Shown in pieces: positions 1 through 12,096 of a DNA stretch of 64,000 nt (positions are counted from its first letter, which is position 1; the number at the start of each line of letters is the position of its first letter). The notes under the pieces were generated by a model. It worked only from the letters and a program-made list of their open reading frames with translations. It made no database searches and had not been told where the DNA came from. The translations under genes and the position numbers were made by a program. The DNA is from Magnolia sinica (lineage: Eukaryota; Streptophyta; Magnoliopsida; Magnoliales; Magnoliaceae): positions 37,887,501 to 37,951,500 of the forward strand of contig NC_080574.1 of assembly GCF_029962835.1 (NCBI RefSeq), given 5' to 3'.

Positions 1-52
1 GAACCTCTTCAACTTGGTGAGTCTTTGGTCTTGTATTCTTCATATGGAGCTC

Positions 53-57
53 ACTGG
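53..57. repeat. Left target-site duplication of the solo LTR (ACTGG)
   Basis: This pentamer is identical to 5659-5663 and lies directly against the TG end of the LTR. Confidence 0.75.
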
Positions 58-668
58 TGTAAGACTCGCATCCTAGCTCGTACTATTGCGTAGGCTTCCA
101 CAGTCATCCCGGTCGAACTCTGGCGACCCATGATCAGTTATCGGTGTTTGCGCGTGACCCTGAGGCGTGTCCCGTATATCTGAGTCGGCTCGACCCGAGA
201 CTTGTACTAGTGCGACCGCGCCGTCGCCGCGGTTTCGATGCCGTGTCTTGTACACCGATGCGATACCCTGGCCAGGAGATGTGGGCTCGCGTTCAGTTTG
301 AGGAAAACGCTGCATGTTGCAAATCCCGAGGGAATCCATCACATCAATCACCTCATTTGTCAAAAGTACACTCATTACTCTCCCCATTCCCAAGTACACA
401 AAGGCCATCCCAAAAGTCAACTTTCCCATCACCTTACCATCCTCTCTCCCATCACTTCTCTTACACCTCTCTCTCTCATCTCTCTCTCTCATTTTTCAAG
501 CTCCTCTCTCCAAGCAACCCATGTCCATGGCTTCTAAGAGGAAAAGCTAGTGTGGCCCACCTTCTTAACTCTCATCTCCACCACCCATGATCCATCTTAA
601 CCGTTGAAGTTCGTCCATTGGGGTTCTAACATGCTTTGGTGAAAGGAGGAGAAGATCATAAGTGGGTG

Positions 669-671
<3 letters not shown>

Positions 672-703
<32 letters not shown>
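672..703. repeat. (CT)n microsatellite
   Basis: A run of about 15 CT dinucleotides inside the solo LTR. A short minus-strand frame rich in Arg-Glu arises only from this repeat. Confidence 0.9.
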
Positions 704-704
<1 letters not shown>

Positions 705-994
705 TCTTGTTCATTTGTTTTGTGTATGAAGATGTGAATATGTGGCCCACTTAATGAGTTGTGAGATGTCCAAACAGTTCATCAAATGGACCTCACTTTG
801 ATGTGTGTATTACCCACATCATCCAACTATTTGGGTGACCCACCTGGACAACATGTCCGTAGGTGGGGCCCACCTTAAAATGCATGTCTTAGGCAACTGT
901 CCAGCGTCCAGGGACGCTGGACGTTGCCACTATGAAGTATGAGCTGACAGTGGGTGTACTATCGTCCAAGGAAAAAAAAAAGAGGGGCTTTTGG

Positions 995-1250
995 GATGGG
1001 CTGCTGATGCAGGCCCCACCTTGGTGTATGTATAAAATCCACGCCATCCATTTCGTTTCTCAGCCCATTTTAGATGTTGAGCCGAAAGATGAGGCTGATC
1101 TGACAATCAAGCGGGCCATACCATAGGAAATAGTAGTGGTTACCGTTAAAGAAACCATCTTGATGTTTTTATTTGCCAAATATGCTGCATATTGGTCTTG
1201 TTTGGCTTGTCTTGAGCCGCAGAAGCCAGTGGGCAGGACGGATTTCCCTG
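995..1250 (+). mobile_element. Fragment of the dispersed palindromic MITE family, inside the solo LTR
   Basis: The segment carries the family's left-arm wording in order: CCCACCTTGGTGTATGT, then ACGCCATCCAT, then CAGCCCATTTTAGA, then AAAGATGAGGCTGATCTG, then GGCCATACCATAGGAAA and a GTGGTTACCGTTAAAGA block. The same order is seen in the copies near 43.1, 46.0 and 61.6 kb. The right arm is missing. It predates or shares the history of the surrounding LTR. Confidence 0.55.
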
Positions 1251-1359
1251 ATGAGGGCCCCATCTATAAAATTTCCTTTAAAAAAAGGAGGTGAGAGGCA
1301 GCAGCGTCAGGCGCTGTCTACGCGCTGGTGTGCTGACAGGCGGACAGACGGCTGGGCCT

Positions 1360-1640
1360 CACGGCCCCACCGTGATGCGTTTCAATCATCGGCACCGTGC
1401 ATTTGGTGGGCCTTCCTCCTGGCTATGGCCCACCCAAAAATTAGCTATATACGGAACTCAGGTGGGCCATATCATCAAAAATCATGTGAAGACATGCCTG
1501 AAACATATAAGAACATTTTTTTGGGCCTACCTGAAATTTGGATGAGGCTGAAACTTGGTTTGGACCCTCAGCCAGGTGGGACATATATAATGGGTGGACT
1601 GGATTTGTGAACCACACCACAGTGGGCTCCCTGTCCATGT
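1360..1640 (+). mobile_element. Diverged relative of the hairpin-ended MITE family
   Basis: The body matches the copies at 11475-12035, 42551-43096 and 44443-44989 block by block. Shared blocks include GTGATGCGTTTC, the cacCGTGCATTTG-type block, TATACGGAACTCAGGTGGGC, AATCATGTGAAGACA, GAAACTTGGTTTGGACCCTC and GGACTGGATTTGTGAACCAC. The GGAAAAGGTACTATGCGC ends are not recognisable here, so this is an old or partial copy. Confidence 0.6.
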
Positions 1641-2075
1641 GACCAAATCAACAGGTTGGGTGGAAAATAAATATCACGGTGGGCCCAGGCCCACGTGACC
1701 TTATAAACAGGTTGTATGGCAAGTAAACATTGCAGTGGGCCCCTGGCCCATGTGACTTTATCAACAGATTAGATGCAAGTAAATATTGTAGTGGGTCCCA
1801 TGATCGTGTGACCCTATTAACAGGTTGGGAAAATAATAATAATAATAAATAAATATTGTAGTGGGCCCCAGGTCTATATGACCCTATCAACGGGTTGGAT
1901 GTAAATAAATATTACAGTGGCCCAGGTTGGATGACAAATAAATATTACAGTGGGCCTTAGACCCATGTCACCCTATGACCAGACCAGTTTGGATGGAAAA
2001 TAAACATCATGTTGGCCCCAGTTTGGATGGACAGTATATTGGGCCCTAGGTTAGGTAGAAAATAAACATTTTGGT
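1641..2075. repeat. Degenerate tandem repeat of roughly 60-70 bp (GTGGGCCC ... CAACAGGTTGGATG)
   Basis: About six units follow each other. Each has a GTGGGCCC block, a CCCATGTGACC block, a CTATCAACAGGTTGGATG block and an AAATAAATATT block. Unit length varies, and one unit carries an extra (AAT)n run near 1832-1850. It helps account for the abnormal length of the LTR. Confidence 0.7.
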
Positions 2076-2379
2076 GGGTCTTACTTAAGACCCATTTATG
2101 TATGTGTTATGTCCACAATTGTGGACCTCCATCACGGAATATGTGACTTATCTATGTCTTCCATCCTTATGGGACCCACCACGATGCATGTGTTTCATCC
2201 AACTGTCCAACCATTTTTGGAAAATGATTTTAAGGTTTAGGACGAAAATAAGACAGATTTATTTATCAAGTGGACCTTAGTGCACAGTGAGGATTGAACG
2301 GCTATCTTTGAAATCCTTGAGATCTTATGATTAGATTGGATGGGAAATAAATGTTATGGCGGGCCTTGGAAATTTTAGT

Positions 2380-3480
2380 AGTGGAAATCATTATCACCAC
2401 TTATATTTGAGTGTGGCTCATTTGATATACATGAGGCCATGTGGTGTGGCCCACTTACCATATTTATGGCCCATTGTTAAGGCCCACCTTGTTATATATG
2501 AGGTCCCTGTGATGCGGCCCATTAGATGTATTTGGGGCCCATGGGTTGAGGCCCAATATGATGTATATAAGGCCCCTTTCAATGTGTGATTCCGCCATGA
2601 TAAATGTATTATATATCCGCACCATTTAGCCCGCCAGATGGTGGGACTTCCCCCCGATGTATGTATTTTATATTCCCATTGTCTACCCGTCTTGTTGGCG
2701 CAGGGTCCGCTTGCTGCATGTGCTGGGCCCGCCTACACTGTACAGGCCCACCATGCGGTGTGTACTTCACCCACACCGTCCACTTGTGCGGTCCGCCTAG
2801 ATGTACGTATTTTGTATCCACACCGTCCATAATGTTGGGATAGTGCTGGACAATATTTGGTTGGCGCCGATTTACATGGATATGTTTGTATAAGTGCTGA
2901 TCATCATACGTGGGCCATGGGTGTAGTGATACACATGTTATACCTACAACTATTGAAATGATTTTTGGTGCGGCCCATATAATGAGGCCCACCTTGATGT
3001 ATTAGTGCGGCCCATTGTGACGTATGTGGCCCATTATGATGTATTTGGCCCATCTGTGGGCCATCCGTTTGTCTTGTTGGGTCCATGAGACATGGCCCAC
3101 TATGATATATCCGAGGCCAATGGGCGAGGCCCATTAGTGCAGCACATATGATGCAACCCACTTAATGTGTATGAGGCCCATTGATGTGGCCCACTTATTG
3201 TATTTGAGGCCCACGGGTTGCTGCCCATTATGATGTAATGGGGCCCATTGAGATGTATACTCGGCCCATACGTTATGGCTCATTGAGATATGTTTCCGAC
3301 CCATTTAGTGAGGCCATTGTGATATATTCCTACTCATATGATGATGACCGTTGAGATGTATTTTCAGCCCATGTGAGGCGGCCCATAGCGATGTGCATTA
3401 GGCCCATGTGATGCGACCCGCTTGATTTATGAGATCATTGTGTGAGGCCATGGGTCCACTATATGTTTGGCCTTATGTGG
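2380..3480. repeat. Dense degenerate repeat built on GGCCCATT and GATGTAT words
   Basis: Short units of about 25-40 bp alternate GGCCCA with GATGTATxTG words for more than 1 kb, with drifting spacing. No coding potential is supported, and the short open frames here come from the repeat. This is local amplification inside the LTR. Confidence 0.6.
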
Positions 3481-3654
3481 GTTACTCGTTGGGAGCAATG
3501 TTGGTTAGATGTCCACATTGTTGGGCAATGATGGTTAGATGCCCACATTGTGACATTCCCTTAGGCCTTGTTAGGCTCATTTTCTTCGTGGGTTAACCCA
3601 AATAAGTGGGGCCCATTCGCCGTAGACGGATGACTCCGTGCTTTCGGATTTGAT

Positions 3655-4005
3655 ATAACCACGGCCGAGTACCGATTTTTATACTATGGTTGATCGGCTG
3701 ATCATTTATAGACCCCGCTTTATTTATCTATTGGTCATCGGTGCCATTATCGTGACTGATTACCGATTTTGATTTGTCCTGGCCAATTGTGATTATCGAT
3801 CGAGGCCAATTACCGATTCTGATTTGTCTTAGCCGATTGCTGAATATTGATCGAGACTGATTATCGATCGAGGCCGATTATCGATTATGATCTATCTTGG
3901 TCGATTGCCGAATATCGATCGAGGCTGATTATCAATCGAGGCCGATTATCGATTCTGATTGTCGAGGCCGATTTTGATTGCCGAGGCCGATTGTCGAGAC
4001 CTATA
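3655..4005. repeat. Degenerate repeat of GAGGCCGATTATCGAT words
   Basis: GGCCGATTGCCGA, GGCCGATTATCGAT and TATCGATCGAGGC words recur about a dozen times with 20-40 bp spacing. It is a third separate repeat block within the same LTR. Confidence 0.6.
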
Positions 4006-5658
4006 TGATGTATACGCGATCCATAGTTAAGGCCCATTGTGATGCATTGGAGGTCAGGCGCAGGATTGATGCATGACTGGATTGTATGACTCATGCATCT
4101 CACATTAAGATTACTGTACGCCCTAGCGACATCAGGGCCGTAGCCTCCACAGGCATATCTTGGATGGCCAAATGGGACACCGAAAATGTTTGGTTCTAGC
4201 ATGCGGGCGCCATAGATGTCCCTGGGTGAAAATCCCTAAACCTCCGTGGCCAGGAGACGGCCCAACGGCGAGACCGAGTGGATATATGAGTGCATGAGGT
4301 GCAGGGGTGTAACCTTACCGGCCTGAGTGAGGGGGCAATGTCTAGGTTGAGTTTGACCAGCTTGAGGAATGGGTCCGCTATTGACGAGTCGGGCCCGATA
4401 TTGGCAGGTGGATAGTGAGGTCTCTTCCACTTACCCAGTTGTGCACTCGGATAGGGGCGGCAAGCTGGCGTAGAGTGTAATAAACCCCGGTGATAATCCC
4501 AGAGAGGAACCGTACTGATTTTTGGACTTATTGAGTAGGAATTGCATACTTATACATTCATTTCATTCACTATCTACTTGGGCTGGTGGTGCGCAACTAA
4601 TTGTTGTGTACCTTCGCATGGCCAGGATTTCGGTTGGGCGCGCGACTAACCTGAGATCAGGAGTTTACCACATTGAGTCTGACTATCCAAATTTAGGTAT
4701 GGGACTGGTTTGGATAGAAGTCCCTTGTGGTGGACCCCGTAGCCTGCAATACTACATACTATCATCCCGACTCCACACTCCAGCATGGTCATTCCACTCG
4801 CACCGCATATTACATTGCATATGTAGTACTTAACATTTTGGGTTACCTGTGTTCTGCATTTATATGGTTTAGATACGGCATCTGATATTTGACTCTTTAT
4901 GACTCCTCATTGGTATAGTTGTTCTACATTGCAAATTCTGACATTGATTGACTCATAGTCTTGTCCGTATTTTTGCTTACTCTATTATCGTATGATTTAT
5001 GATCTTGTCAATATTCTGTTTACTATGATAATTCATGCTCTTATCACTATTTCTGCTTATTTCGAAATTATACAATTTATGGATTACCAGTACTTTCGAT
5101 ATTGTGTGATTTATGACACTGTACCTCGGCATCTAATATTTGGCTCGCTTTGACTCCTCATTTGCATAGTTGATTTGTGTTGTGTACCCTAATATTGTAT
5201 GATCCATGGACTTGTCAGTACTTTTGCTTAATTTGATTACTCTGATATGGAATACTTGACACTTACCTTGTGCACACACTTACACCACCCTCTAAGCTTT
5301 CTATAAGCTTATGCACGATAGATGCGTGCAGGTGATATTAGGTTGCAACAATGTTGAGCTTGGAGCGTGCGGCGGTCTTCTGGGGCTTGGTTTTTATTTA
5401 TGTATTTCCTTCCAGTATTGTACACAACTGATTATATTAGTGGATATGTGATGATGATGTTGCCTTTATGAATTGGGTAATCTTCTGGTTATGCTTATTG
5501 TGAGTTAAACAAAAAAAAAATCCTCCTTGTAGGATCCCAGGATCGGAATCTGGCGTATGGACACTGGGAACCGAGAATGGGGTACTACGGAAGCTGTCGG
5601 CATCGGATTCGACGATCGGGATTCCTGTGAATCAGATTTTCGGGTTTAGGGCGTGACA

Positions 5659-5663
5659 ACTGG
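5659..5663. repeat. Right target-site duplication of the solo LTR (ACTGG)
   Basis: This pentamer is identical to 53-57 and lies directly after the terminal CA of the LTR. Confidence 0.75.
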
Positions 5664-6790
5664 ACTCTAAGACTCAACATTCACGTTAATTAATAAGCAA
5701 GGGCACTTTCATGGAGAACCAGCAAAGGTTGAGAAACTAAAGGTAGAAAATCATGAGGATCAGAATAGCTAATTGGACCCATCTCTTGGGGAACTAAAGC
5801 CGAGAGAAACTAGGAGGGTCCCCTTGAAGGTAGAGCTTCCTCCTTAGACTATAGCCTCATGATTGAAGATGAGCCCTAATTTTGTAAGGGCATCTGGCAT
5901 ACTGACCAAGGAAAGGGCCTTTCTTTGGAGGACAATGGCTTTATTATATATTATTAGACCCAAATAAAGAGTTGGACTTCGATCCTTGAAGAAGACTAAC
6001 CGGCTAATGAGGCATCACAATTTGTCCAAAGTATGATGGGTACAGGTTGGCTTCGGTGCCTTTTCCTAGAGGACAATGGGTTAACTGGACCATGATTGGC
6101 TGAGGGGCCTTCTCCTGAATTGCCAATGGTTGATTGGCCCATGATTGATTAGAGATTAGAGCTGGATTATATACCGGTTCAGGGGTCTTTCCCCTTGAAT
6201 GACCAAAGCTGGTGAAGGCACCGAGCAGGGTGGTTCCCCTCGCAAGACTAGTGGCTCAAATTCTGAATGAGAATTGATGGCCTAAATAAACTAGACTATG
6301 TTGAAAGAATGTTCTTCCCGAATCACACTGATGGTATGGGTGCTTGATGTGGTGTACTGGCTTGATGATGTGGTAGAGGATTCTGGAGTATGCTGTTTGC
6401 AGCTGTGTCAGGGGTTGCAAACGTAATTCTCTTTTGGTTGTTCAAGCCTTAGATCACGTGCTTTGAGATGAAACAATGATATGTCGTATGACCCCTAACC
6501 TTATGGTATAAACAATACTCATTTCTATTTATAGGTTGGTAGCAGATGGTTCGGTGAGGGTCCAGGTGGTAGTCGGGCAATAAGTTGCCCCTAGACTAAC
6601 ATAACTAGTATATTACTTTAAGATTGAACCGTTGATGCAAATCACTTGGGCTCTTGAACCATTCCCACATGTCGATTTTGGTTGGACTATCACAAGCCCC
6701 AGTTGAACTGATGTAGGATGAATGGTACACCTTGGGTATAGGCGATAATGTCGTCAATTATGTTAAATGGAGGACAAGAATATTTTTGTT
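5664..6790. other. Unassigned sequence between the solo LTR and the gag remnant
   Basis: I see no long open frame, RNA gene or clear repeat. Words such as GGGGCCTT(T/C)TCC with 'GGACAATGG' or 'GCCAATGG' recur around 5930, 6060 and 6105-6130, suggesting old internal repetition. It probably belongs to the same decayed retroelement as the gag fragment that follows. Confidence 0.4.
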
Positions 6791-7670
6791 ACCATTTTCA
6801 TATCCGATAGGCCTTCCTTCTATTATTGCTTTATCGAGGCGACATGATAAGGTCAAAGAGAGATCGTCTCAACCCTTATTCCGACTTTAACTTATTCCTT
6901 GTTGCAGATGAGTTATGTGAGGTTGGCATACATATACGAGATGAGGTATCCAGAGATACTTGGGTTTGCCGAGTGAACAATCATTGAGATCTGCTCCTAT
7001 AGTCAATAGCTGTTTTCATTCTGACGGCCATGTCTCGCCATCATCCAACGTAAGCCAACAATAATTTACTATTCTTCTACCTCAAGGCAACTATATCTGC
7101 CCTTATGAGTGTCGTGTTAAAATTGTTAGCAAAACGGTCAATAAAGACTTGAGAAAGTTATTCCCAATTTTTTATTTGATGGTAATTGAGTGACATATAC
7201 CACTCTAACGCGATGCCTTTTATAGATTTCTGAAAAAGATAGATCAATGCTCCGTTATTGCTTGCCATGACATCGAGCTCTCTACATAATGCTTTTCAAT
7301 GGGCTATGGGACACTTGATACTATCATATCTTTTAAACTTCAGTGCCACAAAGTCCTGGGGTACCTTTGCAGTAAGAAAGGAATTAAAAGTCATTAAACT
7401 TGGTGGATGGGAGATCCACCCCATGTGATTTTGCATCATATTTTTCATCACCTAAAGTTGTTCCTTAAGGTACTCTCGGAGTCATTGAATTTTGAATGGG
7501 CCACATGGAAGGGGTTTTGCCCCTTGTGGTGCTTGAACTACATTTTCTTCATAGTAATCAACATCGTCAGTACCCCTATAACTCTCGTTTGGAGTAGGTT
7601 GGACATAACAATCACTCCCATTATGGGGGGGTGTAGTTAGGGGGGACACATCGGGTATGGGAAGTGCCAA
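6790..7670 (-). pseudogene. Degenerate retrotransposon gag (Retrotrans_gag type, Ty3/gypsy-like)
   Basis: On the minus strand, 7118-7290 reads ...SIKGIALEWYMSL... followed by ...KNWE, an in-frame stop, then LSQVFIDRFANNFN.... This is the pattern of the plant retrotransposon gag domain ('G.A..W...L....I..W..L...F...F'). Upstream (7290-7670) the frame is proline and tyrosine rich, as gag N-termini often are, and downstream the frame is broken several times. No pol was recognised nearby. A SINE lies just outside at about 7699-7820, in the region that would be upstream of gag. Family assignment beyond 'gypsy-like gag' is not justified. Confidence 0.65.
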
Positions 7671-7698
7671 AATTCATTGCTGGAATTTGTTCGGGTCG

Positions 7699-7820
7699 AG
7701 CTCCATGGCTCAATGGTAGACATACTCTGTTTCAACATTGAGACTAGGGATTGAGTGCCCGTGTGGTGTGAATGGGTGTGTGAGTGTGCGGGGGTGTGGT
7801 TTTGTGTTAAAAAAAATTAT
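7699..7820 (+). mobile_element. tRNA-derived SINE
   Basis: A box-A-like TGGCTCAATGGTAGAC is followed by a box-B-like GGGATTGAGTGCC. Then comes a G/T-rich 3' region (GTGTGTGAGTGTG) ending in TTGTGTTAAAAAAA. The same architecture is found on the minus strand at 36354-36486 and 47827-47965. I could not fix a target duplication. Confidence 0.65.
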
Positions 7821-10800
7821 TAGAATATAGCTAACTACAATGTGATGGTTGGAATTGACTCTCGTTAGGGAGAGGTTGCTAGATCTGGCCTTAGCTCTTG
7901 CCTGTGGGAATGGGAGTAGGAAATTTATCTCTTGGTGGTGGGAGAATATTGAAATTGGCTCCCGTTAGGGGGAGTTGGTTAGAAATGACTGGATGGATGT
8001 AATGTTGATTGCCCGATTGTTGGGATTAATTAATTGATTGTTGGTATTTGTTGATTAGTTGTTGGAATGGACTAGTTGACTAGGGCACTTGGTAGTTCCA
8101 CCGTTGCGCAATAGGCTAAGGGGTGGCCCCAACCTGGAGAAAGCAAGTCATGAGCTCCTCTAGCCCTTTCATACCGAGGGTTATATCAGACATGGAGAGG
8201 GGAGTCATAGATCCTTTGGTTGATAGTTTGAGTAGGCTTATGGATGTGGGCAGATCACCCTTAATGGACATCATGACTTGCGAAAGGGTATGGATAATGT
8301 TGCAGTGAGTGAGGGAGAATCTGGGTGGGTGGCAGATCCAGAGATGGTTATGGGCTCAATGATGGCAGATGTGCCCACTACCTTCTTTTTTTGTTCTTTT
8401 TTTTTTTTTTTTTTGCCTTTTCTCTCTTTTTAAATATTTTCACTGAAAGCTTACAAATGAAGTGTGTGCCTCCAGATAAGGGCTCTAGCCTAGAGAAAGG
8501 AAGATGTATAAAATGTATATTGTAGGACTATAAATGGACCACTAGGTACTAAAATAGCAGGAAAATAAATGTCGACAAGTAAAGGACCAATAGATACTGG
8601 AATAACTAAATATAAATGACAAGAAAGTAAAGGGACCATTTTAAAATTGGAGTTGCAAGAATTTAAATAATAGAATTATAAAGCGCAAGAATAGTAGGGC
8701 ATTGAAATAGAAAGTAAATAGTAGGACTAGTTGCTACTGATTTTGAAAGTAAATGACAGGAAGGTAAATGTAGAAAAGTAAAAGAACTAGAATTACAAAA
8801 TTCTCGAAAAATCTAAAAATCTCATTTTTCGAGTTGAGCCTTGGTTAGTGGCTAGCTAGCTATTCCCTAGAGGGGTCACAATTATGAATGTTGCCTCGCG
8901 AGCAGGAGGGCCTCGCAAACTCTCAACTTTCTTCTCGTGTAGAATGTAGTTGGGGTATAGTGTTGACTCAAATATAATGCAATTAACTTGGAGTCACTAC
9001 TAGCCAAATTAGCTTAGGATATATAGCTAGCTAGAAACCATAGAAATGCTTTATAATCGTAAGATCTGAAGATCCATGGACTCGCGTAACTCCTATGGTT
9101 AGTCTACGACCAAATATTCTAAGGGCTTCATTGACGGAAAATGAAGGGATTAGGCATCATTTTCTACCCACACAAAGTTCGGTCCCTACTTTATAAGATT
9201 TTGAATTTTATAAGGATTCAATTAAAACTTTGGAAAGACTACATCCAAGTTGGCCCACGGAGACGTTGTGCTTAACGTCAAGCTAACTCACCAGAGTACG
9301 ATAAGGTAAGAAACTTAAAAGGCAAATATTTTTTTATTTCTATTGCATCAGGTTCTGACTAATCGACAAGACACAAAGAATGCATCAGGAAGACCAATGA
9401 AAGTAAAGAAAAGATAAGTTGGGGTGCATGGGAAGGGAGATGTTGCAACTTAAAATAAGAAATATGATGTCATAATAGAACCACTTGGGCTAACCATGTG
9501 TTATGTAGATGTTAAAGAGGAAAAGAGAGGCCCTACACTCTTTGTAAAAGAGGTGATCAGATATCTCAAATCCTTTCCCTATTCCTTCAAATCTACTTTT
9601 AAAGAAGCTCCAATTGACTAGAACTTAGGCTTGGATGGCTACACAAACTCTACTCTTTTGTTAACTAAACAATATGGGCCATATCTTTATACAATATACA
9701 AAAGATTTCAAATTTGTTAAGTAGGGCTTATGATTCGTGAATCCGGACCAATGGAAGTCGAGTCCCACCCTAGATTGAGGACATCTAAAAAATATTAAAT
9801 GATCTCAACTAATAATATTAGGAATACTTTTCAATTGAATGTAAACTGTTGCATTTTGAATCGTTTATTGTAGCTCACATATTCAAAGGTTAGGAATGTC
9901 CTATCAAAAGTACTTTTAGGCATACTACAACCGTGGTCGATAGCATCTCATCGATTCTCTAGATTACCGAACCATGGGGACACTTATCATAACTAAAATC
10001 CATATATACTTGACAAAAGTGAGGACCGCGAATCATTCATTGCATTCCTCTTTTTCTTCATCCAAGAAAAAAGAAATAACATTTTTACAAAAAGAGAACC
10101 GATAAGGTATAACTAAAAGGACTCTAATTAGACATCTAATCAAGTATTTCCTGATAACTTTCCAGCTAAATAGGGAATCTCTACCATGGAAACATCACAA
10201 TACACAATGATAATCATCTTTAAAAAGAACCATTATGTTCTTATTGTTGTTGTTCATTATCGATACATGGCCACACGCGTAGCAAATGACCTGATTTTGG
10301 TAAAATGTGTGAAATTAGATTAGTCATCGGGCATGCTAGAATTGCATTTGACTCGAATCGAACTAAAAGATTATGACCCCATGCACCGAATTAGCCAAAT
10401 TAGGACCCGACATATAAAGATTGGCCTGACTATTCAGTCATTGATTGTTATAGCAATAAGAAACTTTTAGAAGGGAATGGTTAGTTCTTTTAAATGAGAT
10501 TTTTTGCCTTGAAGACATACTTTTCTTTGTGGTGATATCTTGAATGAGTTTCTTAGTAAAACAATGAAGGATTAGATAAAAGTAAAAATAAAGTTGAATA
10601 GTTGACCTAATTAATCAATATGTCAAATTGTACAATCAACAAAAAGGAAATAAACTAAGCAGAAGAAATAATAAAATACCCACAATGGCTTGTTCTGACA
10701 AAAAAAAAATGGCTGTAAAAAATACTAGATGGTTGTAAGACAATCGTGGTGTGAAGTCAGCAGGATGTGATTGGAAATGCACTAAGAACTTGATAATTTG

Positions 10801-11470
10801 GAGATCCAACAACGAGGTTTTAGCTATTTAATCCACTCCTAAGGGTATATTGTAACAATGTGCTGGACAATAGTAAGACTAAACTAAGACTAATGGATTA
10901 AAACTTGCAGTAGTATGGTTGAGCAAAAGTGAAGGAACTAAGTTAAGAAGCTAAGTTAATAATTGTCTATAAAGGACGAAATAGATAAGCAATGTAAAGT
11001 TGGAACATTGATTGATTTATATTGGGGAAGCCTCGAGCTCTTCTTCGAGTATTGCTTTTATAAATTTGAAGGGACGATGGTTGTACGTAAGATTCCATGT
11101 CTTGCACATGAATCTCCTGATTATTGCAACGGTTGTGTCCTATTTGAATTTGGAGTCTTTCTAAGTTATGCTATCATATATGATTTGTTTCAATTTTTGA
11201 ATGACTTTTCATTGTTCACTCCTTATTCTTTGGGGTTTCCAATGAAATGCTAGACGTCCCCTTGGAAAATTTCTCTTTATGAGTTAATATGAAATGACCA
11301 TGTTATGCCTGTACTAATTATGAAGAATCCATCAATGACATATCTTTTTTAGAAACTTTGCATTTGTCCTGTGTACATCAGTCACATGCCATGAGAGAGA
11401 TAACAGCCTTTTCCAATCTTATCCATGCATACGATTTTGAGCATTGGCTTATATATATATATATATATAT
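7821..11470. other. Unassigned AT-rich region, probably the rest of the decayed retroelement
   Basis: There is no convincing gene. A poly(T) run lies at 8394-8415. 8550-8830 repeats words such as AAGTAAAGGACCA and AAATGACAGGAAGTAAA, with a local period of about 40-60 bp. The 96-codon frame at 10963-11253 has no recognisable motif and a composition like its surroundings, so I do not call it a gene. A (TA)n run occupies about 11452-11474. Confidence 0.4.
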
Positions 11471-11474
11471 ATAT

Positions 11475-12035
11475 GGAAAAGGTACTATGCGCCTGACCTC
11501 ACGAGTCCGTCCCATGAGGTTGAGCTGTGTGGGCCCCATCGTGATGCGTTTCGAACATCTACCCCATCAGTTAGATGCAACATTCCATCGTGGGCCTAGG
11601 TCTCAAAAATCAAGTCAATCTGTGACTTGTGTGGGCCACACCACATACAGAAGTGGGGAGGGGCCGTGCACCATTAAAACATTCATAATCATTTTTTGGG
11701 CCCACCGAGATGTGGCTTGCAAATCCAGCCCATCCATTATGTGTGTCCCACTTGGATGAGGGTTCAGACCAAGTTTCAGCAGCATTCAAAACTCAGGTGG
11801 GCCTCACCAAGTGCTTTTATATGTTTTAACGGTGTCTTCACATGATTTTAGATGGTATTTTTAGATGGTATGGCCCACCTGAGTTCCGTATATGGCTAAT
11901 TTTTGGGATATCCCATAATTTAGAGGGGACCCATCAAATGCACGGTATTGATGGTTGACACGCATCACGGTGGGGCCCACACAGCTCGACCTCACGGGAG
12001 CTTATCGTGAGGTCGAGCGCATAGTACCTTTTTCC
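11475..12035 (+). mobile_element. Hairpin-ended MITE, copy A
   Basis: The 561-bp element starts GGAAAAGGTACTATGCGC and ends with its inverse. Directly inside each end is a second inverted repeat (GACCTCACG ... CATGAGGT on the left, CTCGACCTCACG ... CGTGAGGTCGAG on the right). Each terminus can therefore fold into its own hairpin. It sits between TA-repeat tracts. Copies B (42551-43096, inverted) and C (44443-44989, same orientation) share the whole body. It has no coding capacity, so it must be moved by an enzyme encoded elsewhere. Confidence 0.85.

Positions 12036-12092
<57 letters not shown>
12036..12092. repeat. (TA)n followed by (GA)n microsatellite
   Basis: A run of about 10 TA units is followed by about 18 GA units, directly against copy A of the hairpin-ended MITE. 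Confidence 0.9.

Positions 12093-12096
<4 letters not shown>

Larger units (their letters stand above)
58..5658 (+). mobile_element. Solo LTR of a Ty3/gypsy-type retrotransposon, about 5.6 kb, with 5-bp target duplication
   Basis: The element starts TGTAAGACTC and ends GGGCGTGACA, so it has the TG...CA ends of an LTR. The five bases before it (53-57) and after it (5659-5663) are both ACTGG, the expected target duplication. No primer-binding site follows the right end and no pol is adjacent, so this reads as a solo LTR left by recombination. The right-hand 150 bases (GTAGGATCCCAGGATCGG, ACCGAGAATGGGGTAC, TTTCGGGTTTAGGGCGTGACA in separate blocks) resemble 3' ends of plant chromovirus (Tekay/Del) LTRs as I remember them. 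The length is well above the usual 1-4 kb. Internal tandem blocks and older MITE-like insertions explain much of it. Orientation is inferred from the GGGCGTGACA end. Confidence 0.8.

Noticed and set aside
144..590. A 148-codon plus-strand frame near the left edge
   Set aside because: It lies inside the solo LTR in a GC-rich start followed by a pyrimidine-rich tract; opposite and alternative frames are equally open.
10963..11253. A 96-codon frame with a plausible mixed composition
   Set aside because: No motif, no splice context and the same base composition as the surrounding repeat DNA.
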